This document shows, in pieces, positions 27,366-37,855 of a stretch of DNA of 64,000 bases. The notes below the pieces were generated by a model. That model had not been told where the DNA came from. It worked only from the letters and a program-made list of their open reading frames with translations, and did no database searches. Every line of letters begins with the position of its first letter. Within the stretch, counting starts at the first letter, position 1. The DNA lies in the NCBI RefSeq assembly GCF_039962115.1, contig NZ_JAMPKJ010000002.1:62001-126000 (forward strand), written 5' to 3'. The position numbers and the translations under genes were made by a program. The DNA is from Funiculus sociatus GB2-C1. Its GTDB lineage: Bacteria; Cyanobacteriota; Cyanobacteriia; Cyanobacteriales; FACHB-T130.

Positions 27366-28145
27366 ATGACTCAGCTCGACCCCTCTGAAACAACCATAGC
27401 AACTGCAACCCCTGCCAAAGGAGTTTCAGTTAATTCCCGCGTCTTACCCTGGCTAGCGTCCGCAGGCTACAAGCTGACAAGCTGCGTTGTTATGCCGTTT
27501 TACATTGGCAGCAGCGAAATAACTGGACAGGAAAATCTCCCCGCTACTGGTCCTGTCATCCTAGCTCCTACCCATCGCTCTCGCTGGGATGCCTTTGTCG
27601 TACCTTACGCAGTTGGGAAACCAGTCACAGGTCGTGACTTGCGGATTATGGTATCAGCGGATGAAATGACAGGGTTACAAGGCTGGTTTATCAGTCGCAT
27701 GGGAGGTTTCCCGGTAGATACGAGAAATCCGGGCTTAGGCAGTTTTCGTCATGGTGTCGAACTTCTCGAAAGAGGGGAAGTGATGGTCATTTTCCCAGAG
27801 GGTAACATCTACCAGGATGGGCGACTTCATCCCTTGAAAGCTGGCTTGGCGCGGATCGCAGTGCAAGTAGAATCGGAAAATCCAGGATTGGGCGTTAAAA
27901 TTGTCCCAATCAGTATTCGTTACGGCAGCCGAGTACCACACTGGGGTTGCGGTGTCAAGGTTAACATCGGTACTCCGATCTCAGTGGCGAATTATTCTTG
28001 TACTGGTAAGCCGAAAACAAGTGCGAAAAAATTGACTGCTGATTTAGAAGCTGCGCTGATACAGTTGGATGAAAGCGAAGCGGTGACGGTGGATACGGTT
28101 TGTGCGCCAACTCCATTAGAGAAGGTATCAAGCGCTCAAGGATAG
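27366..28145 (+). CDS. plsC: 1-acyl-sn-glycerol-3-phosphate acyltransferase (PlsC family)
   Basis: A 259-residue membrane-associated acyltransferase of phospholipid and glycolipid synthesis. It has the HX4D catalytic motif in APTHRSRWDAFV, a substrate loop MGGFPVDTRNPGLGSFRHG and the FPEG block VMVIFPEGNIYQDGRLHPLK. The N-terminus has a hydrophobic helix after about residue 40 (SCVVMPFYIG). The ATG at 27366 has no obvious Shine-Dalgarno. The C-terminal 20 residues are not conserved. Convergent with the S8 protease. Acyl specificity cannot be told. Confidence 0.92.
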   Translation: MTQLDPSETTIATATPAKGVSVNSRVLPWLASAGYKLTSCVVMPFYIGSSEITGQENLPATGPVILAPTHRSRWDAFVVPYAVGKPVTGRDLRIMVSADEMTGLQGWFISRMGGFPVDTRNPGLGSFRHGVELLERGEVMVIFPEGNIYQDGRLHPLKAGLARIAVQVESENPGLGVKIVPISIRYGSRVPHWGCGVKVNIGTPISVANYSCTGKPKTSAKKLTADLEAALIQLDESEAVTVDTVCAPTPLEKVSSAQG

Positions 28146-28190
28146 ATGCTCCTTCCAGCCTCCGACTAGGAACGAGGGGTGAGGAAAATA

Positions 28191-30269
28191 TCAGATACCC
28201 AAGGTTAATTCCCAGCTTTTTACAGTACCTGTGTCTAACTGAGCATAGTCCACTACTAACAGGTGCCAAACTCCTGCTGCGGGTGAATCGAGTAGTTGCT
28301 TGAGTGCGGGTGTGTTTTGCAGCGTGTAGGTGCCTTGCAACTGGGTTGCAGAACCCAAGGTGCGACCTTGCAACAGTACAGTTTGTCCTGTGGGTGGGAT
28401 TAAACTCACCTCGATATCCCCCAGGAAGCTGTGTTCAATATTGATACCAATGTGAATATCCCGAACGCTTCCGGTTTGGGGAACTTGAATGGGACTGGTG
28501 ATACCTTGAGGGTTGTCGTCCGGAATGGCTAGGCTGTTGTTGTTACGTCCATTCAAGACTTGGGAGGGTTTGGACTGTTGGACTCGTTGTTCTTTGGCAG
28601 CTTGAACGGCTTTAAAAGCATTGACTTTGCCATAACCGAACCATTGGGAGTAACCGTTGACATCGTAAGTGCCTAGCCGAAAAGCAAGTTGGGGGTCAGG
28701 GTCGGGGTCTACAATTTTGTCGGCGGTTTGTTGCAAAATTCGCCTGACTTCTTGTGCAGTTAAATCGGGGTTGGCTGACAAAACTAGGGCGGCGACACCT
28801 GCGACGACGGGACAAGCGCTGGAGGTGCCGCCGAAATCGTTGGTAAAGTTGTTAGAGGAGTATCCGGCTGCGCCTAGTCGGTCAGCGGTTAAGACTCCTA
28901 GTCCGGGCAGGGCGGTTCGGACTTCCGGGGCGGTGCTGATATATCCGGTTTGTTCAAACCACATCCCCGGTGGGGCGTTGTTGCTGGGGGCAGAGATGGT
29001 TACGTTCCCCCAGTTACTGTAGGCGGATTTTTTACTCAGGCTGGTACAGGCGGAAACGGTGATTACGTCTGGATGAACGGTGAAACCGCCTAGCCACTGG
29101 GTGGGGCCTTTTAGGAGGTTATTTGGCCAGCCTTGTTCGTTGATGGTACCGCTGATGGGGCGATTGGCGTTACCAGCAGCAAAGACGATGACGCAGCCTT
29201 TGCGATCGCGTCCTATTGTAGCAGCACGGGTGAGGGCGGCGCGTTGTCGTAGGGAAAGAGGAAAGTATACGGCTGCTGGCCCCCAGCTACAGGAGATGAC
29301 GCTGGCACCGTTTTGGATTGCCCACTCAAATAGTTGTTCGATGCTTTCGTCATCTAAGAATCCTGTGGTGCGGAGGGGCATTAAGGCACAACCAGGCGCA
29401 ACTCCCACAATGCCACTGCCAGTTTCTTCGGCAACTGCAACTCCAGCGCAGGCGGTACCGTGGTTTTCGTCTTGCTCTCCCGGTAGGGGCAAGAAGTCTT
29501 GGTCTTTGAAGTCTTTGGGGGCGACGATTTTTCCGGCACCTTGAAAGTCTGGGTGGTTGAGGTCAAAGCCATCATCGGTTACGGCGACGACTACGGAACG
29601 CACGCCGCGAGTGATATCCCAGGCTTTCTCAACTGAAATATGGGAACTAGCTGTTACTTGATTAGCACCTGTGTTGTTGAGATACCATTGCTGGGGATAG
29701 AGGGAATCTTTGGGGCGGTAGTGTTGCTCTTGTCGCACGACGATATTAGGTTCGGCGGTTAGTACCTCTTTTCGCCCCATGAGTCGGTTAGCTATTTTGA
29801 CGGGGTTTTCTGTGGCTTGTGGGGTAAGGTGAAAGACGAAGGTGTTGGGAATGCCGTTGACTGGTTTGAGTAGTTGTAAACCATGTTCGGATGCGATCGC
29901 ATTCCTCGTTTCTTCCTCCACAGAGGGCGCAAATTGTATTGTCACCTGATCTGTGAGGTAAACTAGCGTTTGCGGATTCTCTTTGAGCTGGTAGACGTGG
30001 CTGGCAAAGGCAACATCTTCTGATGCTCGTGCCGCTTGCATTGCTTTGTCTCGCCCGGATGGGTCTACTATAAATTCTTGTAAGTCGGCTTTAGGAATTT
30101 CTAAAGTTGGTTTGGCGGGGACACTTTGGGTTACGTCAGCTGCTTGTGAAGTTGGGCGGACTGTAAAGCGATCGCTCACTTTCTCCAGCGCCAATTCTTC
30201 TCCTCCCCGTTGTAAAATATTCCCTACACTCTCTTCTGGTACACCACTAGCGGATTGGTAATTGGTCAT
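28191..30269 (-). CDS. Subtilisin-like S8 protease with C-terminal P domain
   Basis: A 692-residue serine protease. The triad is visible: Asp232 in AVTDDGFDLNHPDF, His270 in DENHGTACAGVAVAEE and Ser483 in GGTSSACPVVAG, with oxyanion Asn367 in FAAGNAN. A prodomain-like part (about 75-185, IASEHGLQLLKPVNGIPNTF) precedes the catalytic domain. A proprotein-convertase P domain (about 585-692, DIHIGINIEHSFLGDIEVSL) ends the protein. It resembles the calcium-dependent protease PrcA of Anabaena, from memory. No signal peptide is seen at the N-terminus (MTNYQSASGVPEESVGN), so secretion by the Sec route is not supported. Monocistronic. Confidence 0.92.
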   Translation of the reverse strand: MTNYQSASGVPEESVGNILQRGGEELALEKVSDRFTVRPTSQAADVTQSVPAKPTLEIPKADLQEFIVDPSGRDKAMQAARASEDVAFASHVYQLKENPQTLVYLTDQVTIQFAPSVEEETRNAIASEHGLQLLKPVNGIPNTFVFHLTPQATENPVKIANRLMGRKEVLTAEPNIVVRQEQHYRPKDSLYPQQWYLNNTGANQVTASSHISVEKAWDITRGVRSVVVAVTDDGFDLNHPDFQGAGKIVAPKDFKDQDFLPLPGEQDENHGTACAGVAVAEETGSGIVGVAPGCALMPLRTTGFLDDESIEQLFEWAIQNGASVISCSWGPAAVYFPLSLRQRAALTRAATIGRDRKGCVIVFAAGNANRPISGTINEQGWPNNLLKGPTQWLGGFTVHPDVITVSACTSLSKKSAYSNWGNVTISAPSNNAPPGMWFEQTGYISTAPEVRTALPGLGVLTADRLGAAGYSSNNFTNDFGGTSSACPVVAGVAALVLSANPDLTAQEVRRILQQTADKIVDPDPDPQLAFRLGTYDVNGYSQWFGYGKVNAFKAVQAAKEQRVQQSKPSQVLNGRNNNSLAIPDDNPQGITSPIQVPQTGSVRDIHIGINIEHSFLGDIEVSLIPPTGQTVLLQGRTLGSATQLQGTYTLQNTPALKQLLDSPAAGVWHLLVVDYAQLDTGTVKSWELTLGI

Positions 30270-30325
30270 TGAAGTATTGCTAATTGAAGGATTGAAATAT
30301 TGCTCATTATCTTACCCAGTCCCAT

Positions 30326-32674
30326 TTAGGTAATCGGTAACTCAACCAAAAAGCAAGTATTCCCCAATTTACTTTCTACTTGAATTGAACCTCCTAAATA
30401 GGTTATCAATTTCTGCACTAGCGCCAGTCCTAGACCAGTTCCACCATGTTTCCAGCGATCGTTACTGGGAATGCGGTAAAATTGGTCGAAAACGCGGGGT
30501 AATTCGCTTTCTGGAATCTCAACACCAGAATTGCTCACGCTTATCTGAATCATTCCCGCCACTTCACGGACAGCCACGGTTATTTTTTCGCCTGGGGGAG
30601 TGTACTTACAAGCATTATTTACTAACTCTGTAATTATCCGCTCCAAACTGAAGGAGTCGGAATATAAAATAGGCAATTCTTTGGATATTTCTACTTGGAA
30701 AATTTGCTGCTGGTTTTTGGTTCGCTGTTCAAAAGGCTCCATTACATAAGGAATCCAGTGTTGGAGTTCAATATCTATTCTTTCTAAAGGGTATAAACCC
30801 GCATTTACTTGCTGCAATTGCAGTAAATCGTTAATCAAATTTATTTCTCGTTCGCATTCGTCATTCAACATCTCCAGGTAGATAATAGATTGGCTATTAT
30901 CTGGATTTTCTGCTGTTGAATTACCGAAAGAATTATTCGTTTGAATTATTATATCTTCCAACATTTCAATTGCCATCTTCATGTTGGATATAGGCGTGCG
31001 TAATTCGTGAGAAACTGTACTGAGAAAATCATCTTTTAGCTGGTTGACTTTCTCTAGTTCCTTTACTTGAACAAGAGTCGCTTGGAAAAGGCGGGCTTGT
31101 CGAATTGCGATCGCGCATTGATTCGCTACTTGTTGCACCAATCGAATTTCTAATTCATTAAACAGATATTCCTGGTGATGAAGTAACCACAAGTTCCCTA
31201 AAACTCCTTGGTTATCAAAAATAGGACAAGCCAGTGCTGCAACATGACTAGGGATAGGATTAGTAAGTTTAGAATCTAATTGGCAAAATTGCAGATACTG
31301 CCCTTGCAAAAGGTTAGAATAAATCTCAGTAAAAGCAGCCATTTGCACTGCATAATTCTGATGTGAAGGCAGATAAGTTGTATATTCTTGGCAAATAGTG
31401 GAAGTTGCTTCTTCAAGGTTGTACAAGGCTGTACCACAGTAACCTACTTCAAGTCCAATGGCTAATTCTTGTACGGCTGTTTGTAGAATTTGGCTTTCGT
31501 CGAGGCTGTCACGCACTTTGTCAGTAATTCGTTTTAGCATCGCTTCAAATTTGAGAGCTTGCTGCAACTGAGCTGTACGTTCCTGTACCTGACGTTCGAG
31601 GTTGCTGTTAAGCCGCTGCACTTGTTGGTAAAGTTCAGATTGTTGAATAGCGATCGCTGCTTGGGTTGCCAATGAAGAAAGACAATCAATCTCTAACTGA
31701 TTCCATTGTCTGGTTGAGGAACAATGATGAGCAACTAGCAATCCCCATAACTTGGTACGATTAGGCTTTGGGGATGAGGGATGAAGCTCTGAAACTTGTT
31801 CATAGTTTATTATTTTTCCTTCATCATTGGCTGCATCATTTAGCTCATCTTCGATTGCTTCTGATTGCAGAATTGGTACTACCAAATTAGCTCTAACTTG
31901 AAAACTGGTTAGTAAATCAAGGTGACACCGGCTTAACCCACCATTGTTAACATCCGTTGTTGCTTTGACCCGACCTTGTTTGTAAAGGTTAATATACTTT
32001 TCATTAAAACAGGGATCTGTAATTTTTGAGCCTAAAATAGGTTTGTAGCGTTCATCTACAGATTCTACTTCTATAAATCCACTCCAGTTGGATAGGAAAC
32101 GATAAATAACGACGCGATCCGTTTGCAAAAATTCTCTTACTTGAGTTACTGTAGTCTGAAGAATTTCTCTTAAATCTAAAGACTGACGGATTTGCTGGGT
32201 AATATTTCCCATCAACCGCAACCGATCGTTTTGCTGTTGCAATTCTGCTGTAGCTCGACTAGCATCAAGAAGACGGCGCACCCGTTGACGTAGCACTGCC
32301 CAGTGGATAGGCTTGGTAATGTAATCGGTAGCACCAGAAGCAAACGCCCGATCCACTGAATGAGAATCTTCAAGAGCAGTGATAATTAAAACAGGAATGC
32401 GATCGCCTTGAGGAAGTTTTCGCAGCAGGGTACAACAATTAAAGCCATTGATTGTCGGCATCAAGGCATCTAGTAAAACAATATCTGGGCGCAGTCGAAA
32501 ATACTCAGCTAAAGCTTCCGCACCATCACTCGCCTCTGCTACCCGATATCCGTCTTTTTCCATCATGGCGCGCAGCTGAAGCCGGGTTAACCTGTCGTCT
32601 TCGACAATCAAGACTAGGTAAGGTTGTTTTCCAGTTGCGGCGGTATTCAGCGTTGACGAGGAATTTATATTCAT
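30326..32674 (-). CDS. Response receiver-GAF-GAF histidine kinase with DXCF-type GAF
   Basis: From the ATG at 32674, whose ATGA overlaps the upstream stop, this is 782 residues; a start at 32692 is also open. Order: receiver (about 18-138; Asp69 in [10 protein letters not shown]), GAF1 (about 160-350), a coiled linker, GAF2 (about 370-530), HisKA (His556 in [14 protein letters not shown]) and HATPase ([24 protein letters not shown]). GAF1 has TDPCF (a DXCF motif, Cys222) and the second Cys-His pair in LSRCHLDLL (Cys250), the two cysteines used by DXCF cyanobacteriochromes for phycoviolobilin binding. It also has an unusual insertion after LVVPIL (encoded 31739-31849) including a heptamer repeat. 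The receiver at the N-terminus suggests input from the upstream HPt hybrid kinase. Confidence 0.88.
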   Translation of the reverse strand: MNINSSSTLNTAATGKQPYLVLIVEDDRLTRLQLRAMMEKDGYRVAEASDGAEALAEYFRLRPDIVLLDALMPTINGFNCCTLLRKLPQGDRIPVLIITALEDSHSVDRAFASGATDYITKPIHWAVLRQRVRRLLDASRATAELQQQNDRLRLMGNITQQIRQSLDLREILQTTVTQVREFLQTDRVVIYRFLSNWSGFIEVESVDERYKPILGSKITDPCFNEKYINLYKQGRVKATTDVNNGGLSRCHLDLLTSFQVRANLVVPILQSEAIEDELNDAANDEGKIINYEQVSELHPSSPKPNRTKLWGLLVAHHCSSTRQWNQLEIDCLSSLATQAAIAIQQSELYQQVQRLNSNLERQVQERTAQLQQALKFEAMLKRITDKVRDSLDESQILQTAVQELAIGLEVGYCGTALYNLEEATSTICQEYTTYLPSHQNYAVQMAAFTEIYSNLLQGQYLQFCQLDSKLTNPIPSHVAALACPIFDNQGVLGNLWLLHHQEYLFNELEIRLVQQVANQCAIAIRQARLFQATLVQVKELEKVNQLKDDFLSTVSHELRTPISNMKMAIEMLEDIIIQTNNSFGNSTAENPDNSQSIIYLEMLNDECEREINLINDLLQLQQVNAGLYPLERIDIELQHWIPYVMEPFEQRTKNQQQIFQVEISKELPILYSDSFSLERIITELVNNACKYTPPGEKITVAVREVAGMIQISVSNSGVEIPESELPRVFDQFYRIPSNDRWKHGGTGLGLALVQKLITYLGGSIQVESKLGNTCFLVELPIT

Positions 32675-35316
32675 ACCTGACTGGGCTGACATTCCACCTG
32701 TAAAGCAGCTTTAACTTTGCCATACTCTAATTCCATAGCAGAAATTAAAGCGGATGCAGCGGAAAAGTTTTTCTCATGACTCATGAGTTCCATCTGTCTA
32801 CAAAGTTCGGCTAGTTGTATAGCTCCAAAAGTAGCGCTGTTTGCCTTCCAAGTGTGGGCTGCTCCCTCAAGCGCGATCGCATCTCCATTGCTAATAGCTT
32901 TTTTCATTTTTTGCAGTAATTGGGGGGAATCTTCTAGATAGCACTCAACTAAATCTTCTACTAAATCCGAGTTAATTCCACCCATTTGTTCCAAAAATGA
33001 TTGCAGCACTTCGGTATTAATGGCATCCCTGAAGTCTATGGGTAAAGACGAGGATGACGATTCTTTTATTGACATTTTTAGCGATTCTTCTTGCTCAGCC
33101 ATCAGCTTTTTAGCCTCACTCCCGTTTAAAGGTTGACACTTCCTCAAAGTGGAAATCAACTCTTCAAATCGAATCGGCTTACTGATATAATCGTCCATAC
33201 CAGCTTCAAGACAAGCTAAGCGATCGCTTTCCATAGCATTAGCTGTCATGGCAATAATTCGAGGTCTTTGTAATCGCGCATTCTGCTGGCTTCCAAATAA
33301 CTGCCAGTCTTGACAAATGTGCCTTGTTGTTTCCAATCCATCCATTTCTGGCATCTGCACGTCCATCAGCACCACATCATAAGATTTGTGGCGCAAAGCT
33401 TCTAACACTTCTAACCCATTATTAGCTACATCAGCTTCATAGCCAACTTTTTTTAGTAGATGTAACGCTACTTGCTGATTTATCTGATTGTCTTCAGCTA
33501 AGAGAATCCGCAAAGGTAGCCTTTGCTCTACTAGAAAGTCAGCTTGAGATAAAGTAGAAGTAGAAAGCGATCGCTGGAGAGTTTCATCACTTTCTCGTAG
33601 CTTCAATTGTTCTGGCGCTAAAATCCCTACCAAAACATCATAAAGTTGGGATTGTTTAATCGGCTTGTATAACAAAGTCGCGTTTAGTTCTTCTACCTGT
33701 TTCTCTTTTTCTTGCCTACCCAACGGAGTCAATATTACTAAAGGTAGTGTCTTACCACCCGGTAATGAGCGAATCTCTCTCGCTAACCTCAAATGCTCCA
33801 TTTCTGGCATTTGAATATCCAGAATTGCAACATCAATGCCGCTTCCTGAACGCAAACAGCTTAAAGCTTCAACTCCCGATGCAACTGTTTGGCTAGACAT
33901 TCCCCAGGATTTGGCTTTTGAAATTAAATTTTTACGATTAGTGGCATTGTTATTTACAATTAGCAGTCGCTTTCCAATTAATTGCGACTTAAAATCATCA
34001 TCTTCCACGCCGTCAGCAGAACACTGGGTAAGCATCGTGAAATAGAAGCTAGAACCGCGCCCTAATTCACTTTCAAACCACATTCGCCCGCTCATCATTT
34101 CGCTCAACTGCTTGCTAATCGCCAATCCCAACCCGGTACCACCATATTGACGAGTAGTGGAAGAATCAACCTGACTAAATGGTTGAAATAGGCGATTTTT
34201 GCGGTCTAAAGGAATGCCAACGCCTGTATCTTTAACAACAAATTTAATTTCATAATGACTGACTTCCGAGCTACCATTGGTAATTGATAATTGGGGTTCA
34301 CCGTTGTTACCTATTACCGATTCTCGATTATTAATGAGTTTTTTTGCTGATACTAATACCGTCACTTCTCCTTGGGCGGTAAATTTAACAGCATTACTCA
34401 CTAAGTTCAGCAAAATTTGCCGCACTCTTGTAACATCGCCCACAATTGTCTTAGGCGTTCCTGGCTCGATCAAATATGCTAGCTCTAAACCTTTTTCAGC
34501 TGCTTTAGGCGCTAATAAATCTAATACTCCCTCAAGGCAACTTATTAAACTAAAGGGTTGTTCTTCCAATTCCAGCTTTTTTGATTCTATTTTTGAGAAA
34601 TCAAGTATATCGTTAATTATTGTCAGCAATACATCGCCGCTGGTACGAATTGTTTCGGCAAAGTTTTTTTGTTGAGGTGTTAAGTCGGTCAGTAGTAACA
34701 ACTCTGCCATGCCAATTACCCCATTCATGGGAGTGCGGATTTCATGGCTCATCATTGCCAAAAACTCACTTTTGGCACGGCTAGCTTGCATTGCTGCCAT
34801 TCGTAAGGCAACTTCAGCCTGCACGGTTCTTTGAGCAGCAAGTCGTAAATCTAGTTCATCAATAACAATCGCGGCTAGTTCCCTGAGAGTTTGCATTTCT
34901 GCTTCTGTCACCTCACGAGGTTCGTAGTCGATGACGCATAACGTTCCCAACCTAAAACCATCGCGGGTAAGCAAGGGAGCTGCTGCATAAAATTGCAGTC
35001 CAAACTCTCCAGCTACCAATGGATTAGCTAAGGTGCGCGGGTCTACTTTGGCATCTAAGACGGTGTAAACTTCGTCTTGCAAAATCGCACTAGCACAAAG
35101 TCCAGGTTCCCGCCCAATCTGCTGTACGTCTAATCCGTGATGGGATTTAAACCAAATCCGGTCATGATCAACGATAGTGACAATTGAGATGGGGACGTTG
35201 AAGGAACGGGCAGCTAAGGCTGTAATGCGGTCAAAGGCTCCATCGGGGGGAGTGTCAAGGATATTATATCGACGAACGGCTGCTAGTCGCTCTAGTTCAT
35301 TAGTAGGAATCATCAA
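32671..35316 (-). CDS. Hybrid histidine kinase: GAF-HisKA-HATPase-REC-REC-HPt
   Basis: An 881-residue cytoplasmic hybrid kinase. Domains: GAF (about 20-165), HisKA (His191 in [18 protein letters not shown]), HATPase ([29 protein letters not shown]), REC1 (447-565), REC2 (601-725, Asp652 in [13 protein letters not shown]) and HPt (about 765-870, His821 in [14 protein letters not shown]). REC1 lacks the acidic pair that binds Mg ([10 protein letters not shown]) though it keeps Asp500, so it is probably a pseudo-receiver. The HPt has Ala for the usual Gly after the KA. The stop overlaps the start of the next kinase (ATGA), implying a coupled phosphorelay: hybrid kinase, HPt, then the receiver of the downstream protein. 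Partner assignment is inference. Confidence 0.92.
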   Translation of the reverse strand: MMIPTNELERLAAVRRYNILDTPPDGAFDRITALAARSFNVPISIVTIVDHDRIWFKSHHGLDVQQIGREPGLCASAILQDEVYTVLDAKVDPRTLANPLVAGEFGLQFYAAAPLLTRDGFRLGTLCVIDYEPREVTEAEMQTLRELAAIVIDELDLRLAAQRTVQAEVALRMAAMQASRAKSEFLAMMSHEIRTPMNGVIGMAELLLLTDLTPQQKNFAETIRTSGDVLLTIINDILDFSKIESKKLELEEQPFSLISCLEGVLDLLAPKAAEKGLELAYLIEPGTPKTIVGDVTRVRQILLNLVSNAVKFTAQGEVTVLVSAKKLINNRESVIGNNGEPQLSITNGSSEVSHYEIKFVVKDTGVGIPLDRKNRLFQPFSQVDSSTTRQYGGTGLGLAISKQLSEMMSGRMWFESELGRGSSFYFTMLTQCSADGVEDDDFKSQLIGKRLLIVNNNATNRKNLISKAKSWGMSSQTVASGVEALSCLRSGSGIDVAILDIQMPEMEHLRLAREIRSLPGGKTLPLVILTPLGRQEKEKQVEELNATLLYKPIKQSQLYDVLVGILAPEQLKLRESDETLQRSLSTSTLSQADFLVEQRLPLRILLAEDNQINQQVALHLLKKVGYEADVANNGLEVLEALRHKSYDVVLMDVQMPEMDGLETTRHICQDWQLFGSQQNARLQRPRIIAMTANAMESDRLACLEAGMDDYISKPIRFEELISTLRKCQPLNGSEAKKLMAEQEESLKMSIKESSSSSLPIDFRDAINTEVLQSFLEQMGGINSDLVEDLVECYLEDSPQLLQKMKKAISNGDAIALEGAAHTWKANSATFGAIQLAELCRQMELMSHEKNFSAASALISAMELEYGKVKAALQVECQPSQV

Positions 35317-35795
35317 AGGATTTTTATCTAAGGTTTAATTAATAGGGTAGCTAAAATAGGGTAGCTAAAACTAAGATTAAATAATCAAAAATATTTCGGA
35401 AGTGCCAATAATTAAAATCGTATATTATATATTACAAATATTAATGGTACAAGATTCATCAAGGCTAGAGGCGTAAATTAATTTCCCTTTCTTTTCTGTA
35501 GTTAAAATAAAACTGAGACTTTCACAAACACGCTACCAGCGTGTTTTCTGGTGTTGAGTCAGTTCCGCCGATTTTAAAAAAAAAAATTTAGCGATTAGAG
35601 GTGCTAGGGGTATGGATATGCCCGGCTTGCATCCTTAGAAATTCAGGAACTTTTTGAGCGTTCTGTGAGTCCGACCATGCAAGGCTTTGGGGCTTTTACT
35701 GCTGCTGTTTCTTTTCGCAGTAGAACCAGGCAATGTTAATATACCCAAAGTTTATCATCGTCGTGTTTTCATCCCTCTCACTCTTAAGTTAGTTT
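35317..35795. other. Divergent intergenic region
   Basis: About 480 bp between divergent transcription units, AT-rich near 35380-35450 and suited to promoters for both sides. It contains a hairpin AACACGC-TACCA-GCGTGTT at 35527-35545 followed by TT, and a run of A at 35577-35586. No convincing ORF; the ORFs that overlap the start of the next gene have no family character. Confidence 0.5.
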
Positions 35796-36428
35796 ATGGT
35801 ATCTTCTGGAACTGCTTGCCGCCTCGGCTTTACCTGCCTTGCTTTTTTACCCTTGAGTGTGACTTTGACCCTGCTACAACCCGTGCAGGCTCAGACCCAG
35901 GTTCCTGCTCTACCAGAAGACGCCAGTCAGTCACAGCCGGATTTTACCGATCCGAACAATATCCGTCCCTTGAGTCAAGATAGTAGCCTCCTGAGTATGC
36001 CGGGAGGGCAACGTTTGCTATCGGAAGCCAATAGTGCGATTTCGTCCCAAAACTACGCGATCGCTGCCAAGAAACTCCAAGACGCTCGTCAAGTTTTCAA
36101 CCAGCTATCTAATTTTTATCAACAACTAGGTTCTAGTTTTTCGGGAATTGATAACCGAGTTTACGAAAGTCAACGCCAAAAGGCAGTACAAGCTGCCCAA
36201 CTTCGGGATGAGGCGACTTATCAGTTGGCACTTGTACATCGAGCGCAAAATCAGCCAGATTTGGCAGTACCTTTGTTGATTCAGATTGTGCGCTCTCAGC
36301 AGCCAACTCGTGACTTAGGGAAGAAGGCTTATCAGCAGCTAGTGGAACTAGGCTTTATCGATACACCCAGCACCACTCCCGCCAGCAATAATCCCCCCGC
36401 CTCATCTTCTTCTGCCCCCCAACGCTAA
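35796..36428 (+). CDS. Exported TPR-like protein of unknown function
   Basis: A 210-residue protein with an N-terminal signal peptide (FLPLSVTLTLLQPVQA, predicted cleavage after VQA at about residue 32). A disordered acidic linker is followed by a helical region about 75-185 (RLLSEANSAISSQNYAIAAK, YQLALVHRAQNQPDLAVPLL) that looks like tetratricopeptide-type helix pairs, then a Ser/Pro/Ala tail. It is likely periplasmic or thylakoid-lumenal. The bolA gene starts 44 bp downstream, so a shared transcript with bolA-grxD is possible. No named family was recognised. Confidence 0.75.
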   Translation: MVSSGTACRLGFTCLAFLPLSVTLTLLQPVQAQTQVPALPEDASQSQPDFTDPNNIRPLSQDSSLLSMPGGQRLLSEANSAISSQNYAIAAKKLQDARQVFNQLSNFYQQLGSSFSGIDNRVYESQRQKAVQAAQLRDEATYQLALVHRAQNQPDLAVPLLIQIVRSQQPTRDLGKKAYQQLVELGFIDTPSTTPASNNPPASSSSAPQR

Positions 36429-36472
36429 ATTAGAGTTAAAGATTGAATTGTGAAGTGTAAACGGGAGTAGAA

Positions 36473-36730
36473 ATGGTTAGCCCAGCTCAAGTAGAGGAAA
36501 TGATCAAGGCAAAGTTGCCGGATGCTCAGGTACAGGTTCAAGATTTGACTGGCGGTGGCGACCATTATCAGGTGACTGTGGTTTCGTCTCAGTTTGAAGG
36601 TAAACGGCTCGTGCAACAGCACCAGATTGTTTATGGTGCTGTGCAGCAAGCTATGGCAACTGAAGCTATTCACGCTCTAGCCCTGAAAACTTATACTCCC
36701 CAGGATTGGGAGGCAGTTAGGGTTGTTTAA
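36473..36730 (+). CDS. bolA: BolA family protein
   Basis: An 85-residue BolA-like protein: VEEMIKAKLPDAQVQVQDLT, then GGDHYQVTVVSSQFEGKRLV (the variable loop has a His usable as cluster ligand) and RLVQQHQIVYGAVQQAM containing the conserved His of the recognition helix. BolA proteins form 2Fe-2S-bridged complexes with CGFS monothiol glutaredoxins. The ATG follows GGGAG at 8 bp. The CGFS glutaredoxin gene starts 72 bp downstream on the same strand, an arrangement conserved in cyanobacteria. Confidence 0.93.
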   Translation: MVSPAQVEEMIKAKLPDAQVQVQDLTGGGDHYQVTVVSSQFEGKRLVQQHQIVYGAVQQAMATEAIHALALKTYTPQDWEAVRVV

Positions 36731-36802
36731 GCCTACCTGAGGACGGTGCTATGCAAGCGCACTAGAAGTAAACTAGACAATAGAGGCATTTCAAGCAAAA
36801 TT

Positions 36803-37126
36803 ATGACCCCAGAACTAAAAGAGCGGATTGATAGCTTGCTCAAAGAAAACAAAATTGTGGTCTTTATGAAGGGCAACAAGCTGATGCCCCAATGTGGTTT
36901 TTCTAACAATGTGGTGCAGATTTTAAATACTCTGGGTGTTCCCTACCAGACTGTTGACATTCTGGATGATTGGGAAATTCGGCAGGGAATTAAGGAGTAT
37001 TCCAGCTGGCCTACAATTCCCCAAGTTTACATTAATGGCGAGTTTGTTGGCGGCTCGGATATTTTGATTGAGCTGTACCAGAAGGGTGAATTGCAGGAAA
37101 TGGTTGAAGTTGCTCTGGCTTCTTAA
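36803..37126 (+). CDS. grxD: Monothiol CGFS glutaredoxin (Grx4 family)
   Basis: A 107-residue monothiol glutaredoxin from the ATG at 36803: [20 protein letters not shown] (CGFS), [20 protein letters not shown] (cis-Pro and glutathione site) and a short helical end. The family binds a glutathione-ligated 2Fe-2S cluster for delivery or iron sensing. The frame is open to 36746 but the upstream residues are not family-like. Together with bolA next door it forms the BolA-Grx pair. Two repeat-type hairpins and a strong terminator follow. Confidence 0.95.
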   Translation: MTPELKERIDSLLKENKIVVFMKGNKLMPQCGFSNNVVQILNTLGVPYQTVDILDDWEIRQGIKEYSSWPTIPQVYINGEFVGGSDILIELYQKGELQEMVEVALAS

Positions 37127-37184
37127 ACTCATATCTTGCATCGCTGTTCATCAATTTTGAAAAATTTTGTAGGCTAAACCCTTG

Positions 37185-37330
37185 GAACGAAACCCAGCAT
37201 ACTCGTTGGGTTTCTTTACCACTCCATCGAACCTCAATACAGTTCACTTAGAAGTTCAAGATCCAAAACCTACTTAGGTTGGGTTGAGGAACGAAAGCCA
37301 ACACGAATAAGCATTCGTTAGGTTTCGTTC
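37185..37330. repeat. Two copies of a GAACGAAACCCAAC-type inverted repeat
   Basis: Copy 1 (37185-37217): GAAACCCA / TGGGTTTC then TTT, which may also act as a terminator for grxD. Copy 2 (37289-37330): GAACGAAAGCC / GGTTTCGTTC. Relatives of the same family lie at 50853-50914 and 51002-51043. Confidence 0.75.
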
Positions 37331-37365
37331 TACGATTATTCTTAAGTGAACAGTCTGGAACTAAC

Positions 37366-37423
37366 AAAAAAATACCCTCAGAAAGTTCTTTAAAATAAAG
37401 ATTTATCTGAGGGTATTTTTTAT
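37366..37423 (+). terminator. Strong hairpin terminator downstream of grxD
   Basis: Perfect 12-bp stem AATACCCTCAGA (37371-37382) / TCTGAGGGTATT (37406-37417) preceded by A-run and followed by TTTTT, so it can work on both strands. Confidence 0.9.
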
Positions 37424-37600
37424 TAATTCAATTTGATAGGAGGGCAATCGTACTCAAAGTAGGATATTTCTGAGACTTCAAAAAATGGATTCTATTAACC
37501 AAAAATCGCCAGCCTGTGGACAAGTTCGTAACAAAATCATTAATTATCCACAGGCAACGATTTGAAAGATGTTTCTTTTTACCAATGCAACCCAAAATAG

Positions 37601-37855
37601 CTAATAGTAGTCCGATTTTGGCTGTGTCTGTGTCTGTGTCATTTCAAAGTTGGACGGATCGTAAATGTATCTGCTGACTTCTTCTTCTAAGCGGTGTATA
37701 TGAAACGGTTCGAGGGCGCTAGTTTGACGCAGGGCGGCGAGATAGCCATCTAAAAACAGCCGCAAATCATCGAAGCGATAACCCCGGTTCCACATTTCGA
37801 CGAGGGCGTCGGTGAGTCTTTGGTAGTAGCGGATGGTTTGTGTATCCTGTAGCAT
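37601..37855 (-). CDS. DUF6761 family protein
   Basis: From the ATG at 37855 an 84-residue conserved cyanobacterial protein: MLQDTQTIRYYQRLTDALVE, then a helical stretch (RGYRFDDLRLFLDGYLAALR), EPFHIHRLEEEVSRYIYDPS and a tail with Thr-Gln repeats (TQTQTQ) encoded by the hexamer CTGTGT x3 at 37622-37640. The frame is open up to 38026 but that extension is low-complexity and not conserved. Function unknown; soluble helical protein. Confidence 0.8.
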   Translation of the reverse strand: MLQDTQTIRYYQRLTDALVEMWNRGYRFDDLRLFLDGYLAALRQTSALEPFHIHRLEEEVSRYIYDPSNFEMTQTQTQPKSDYY

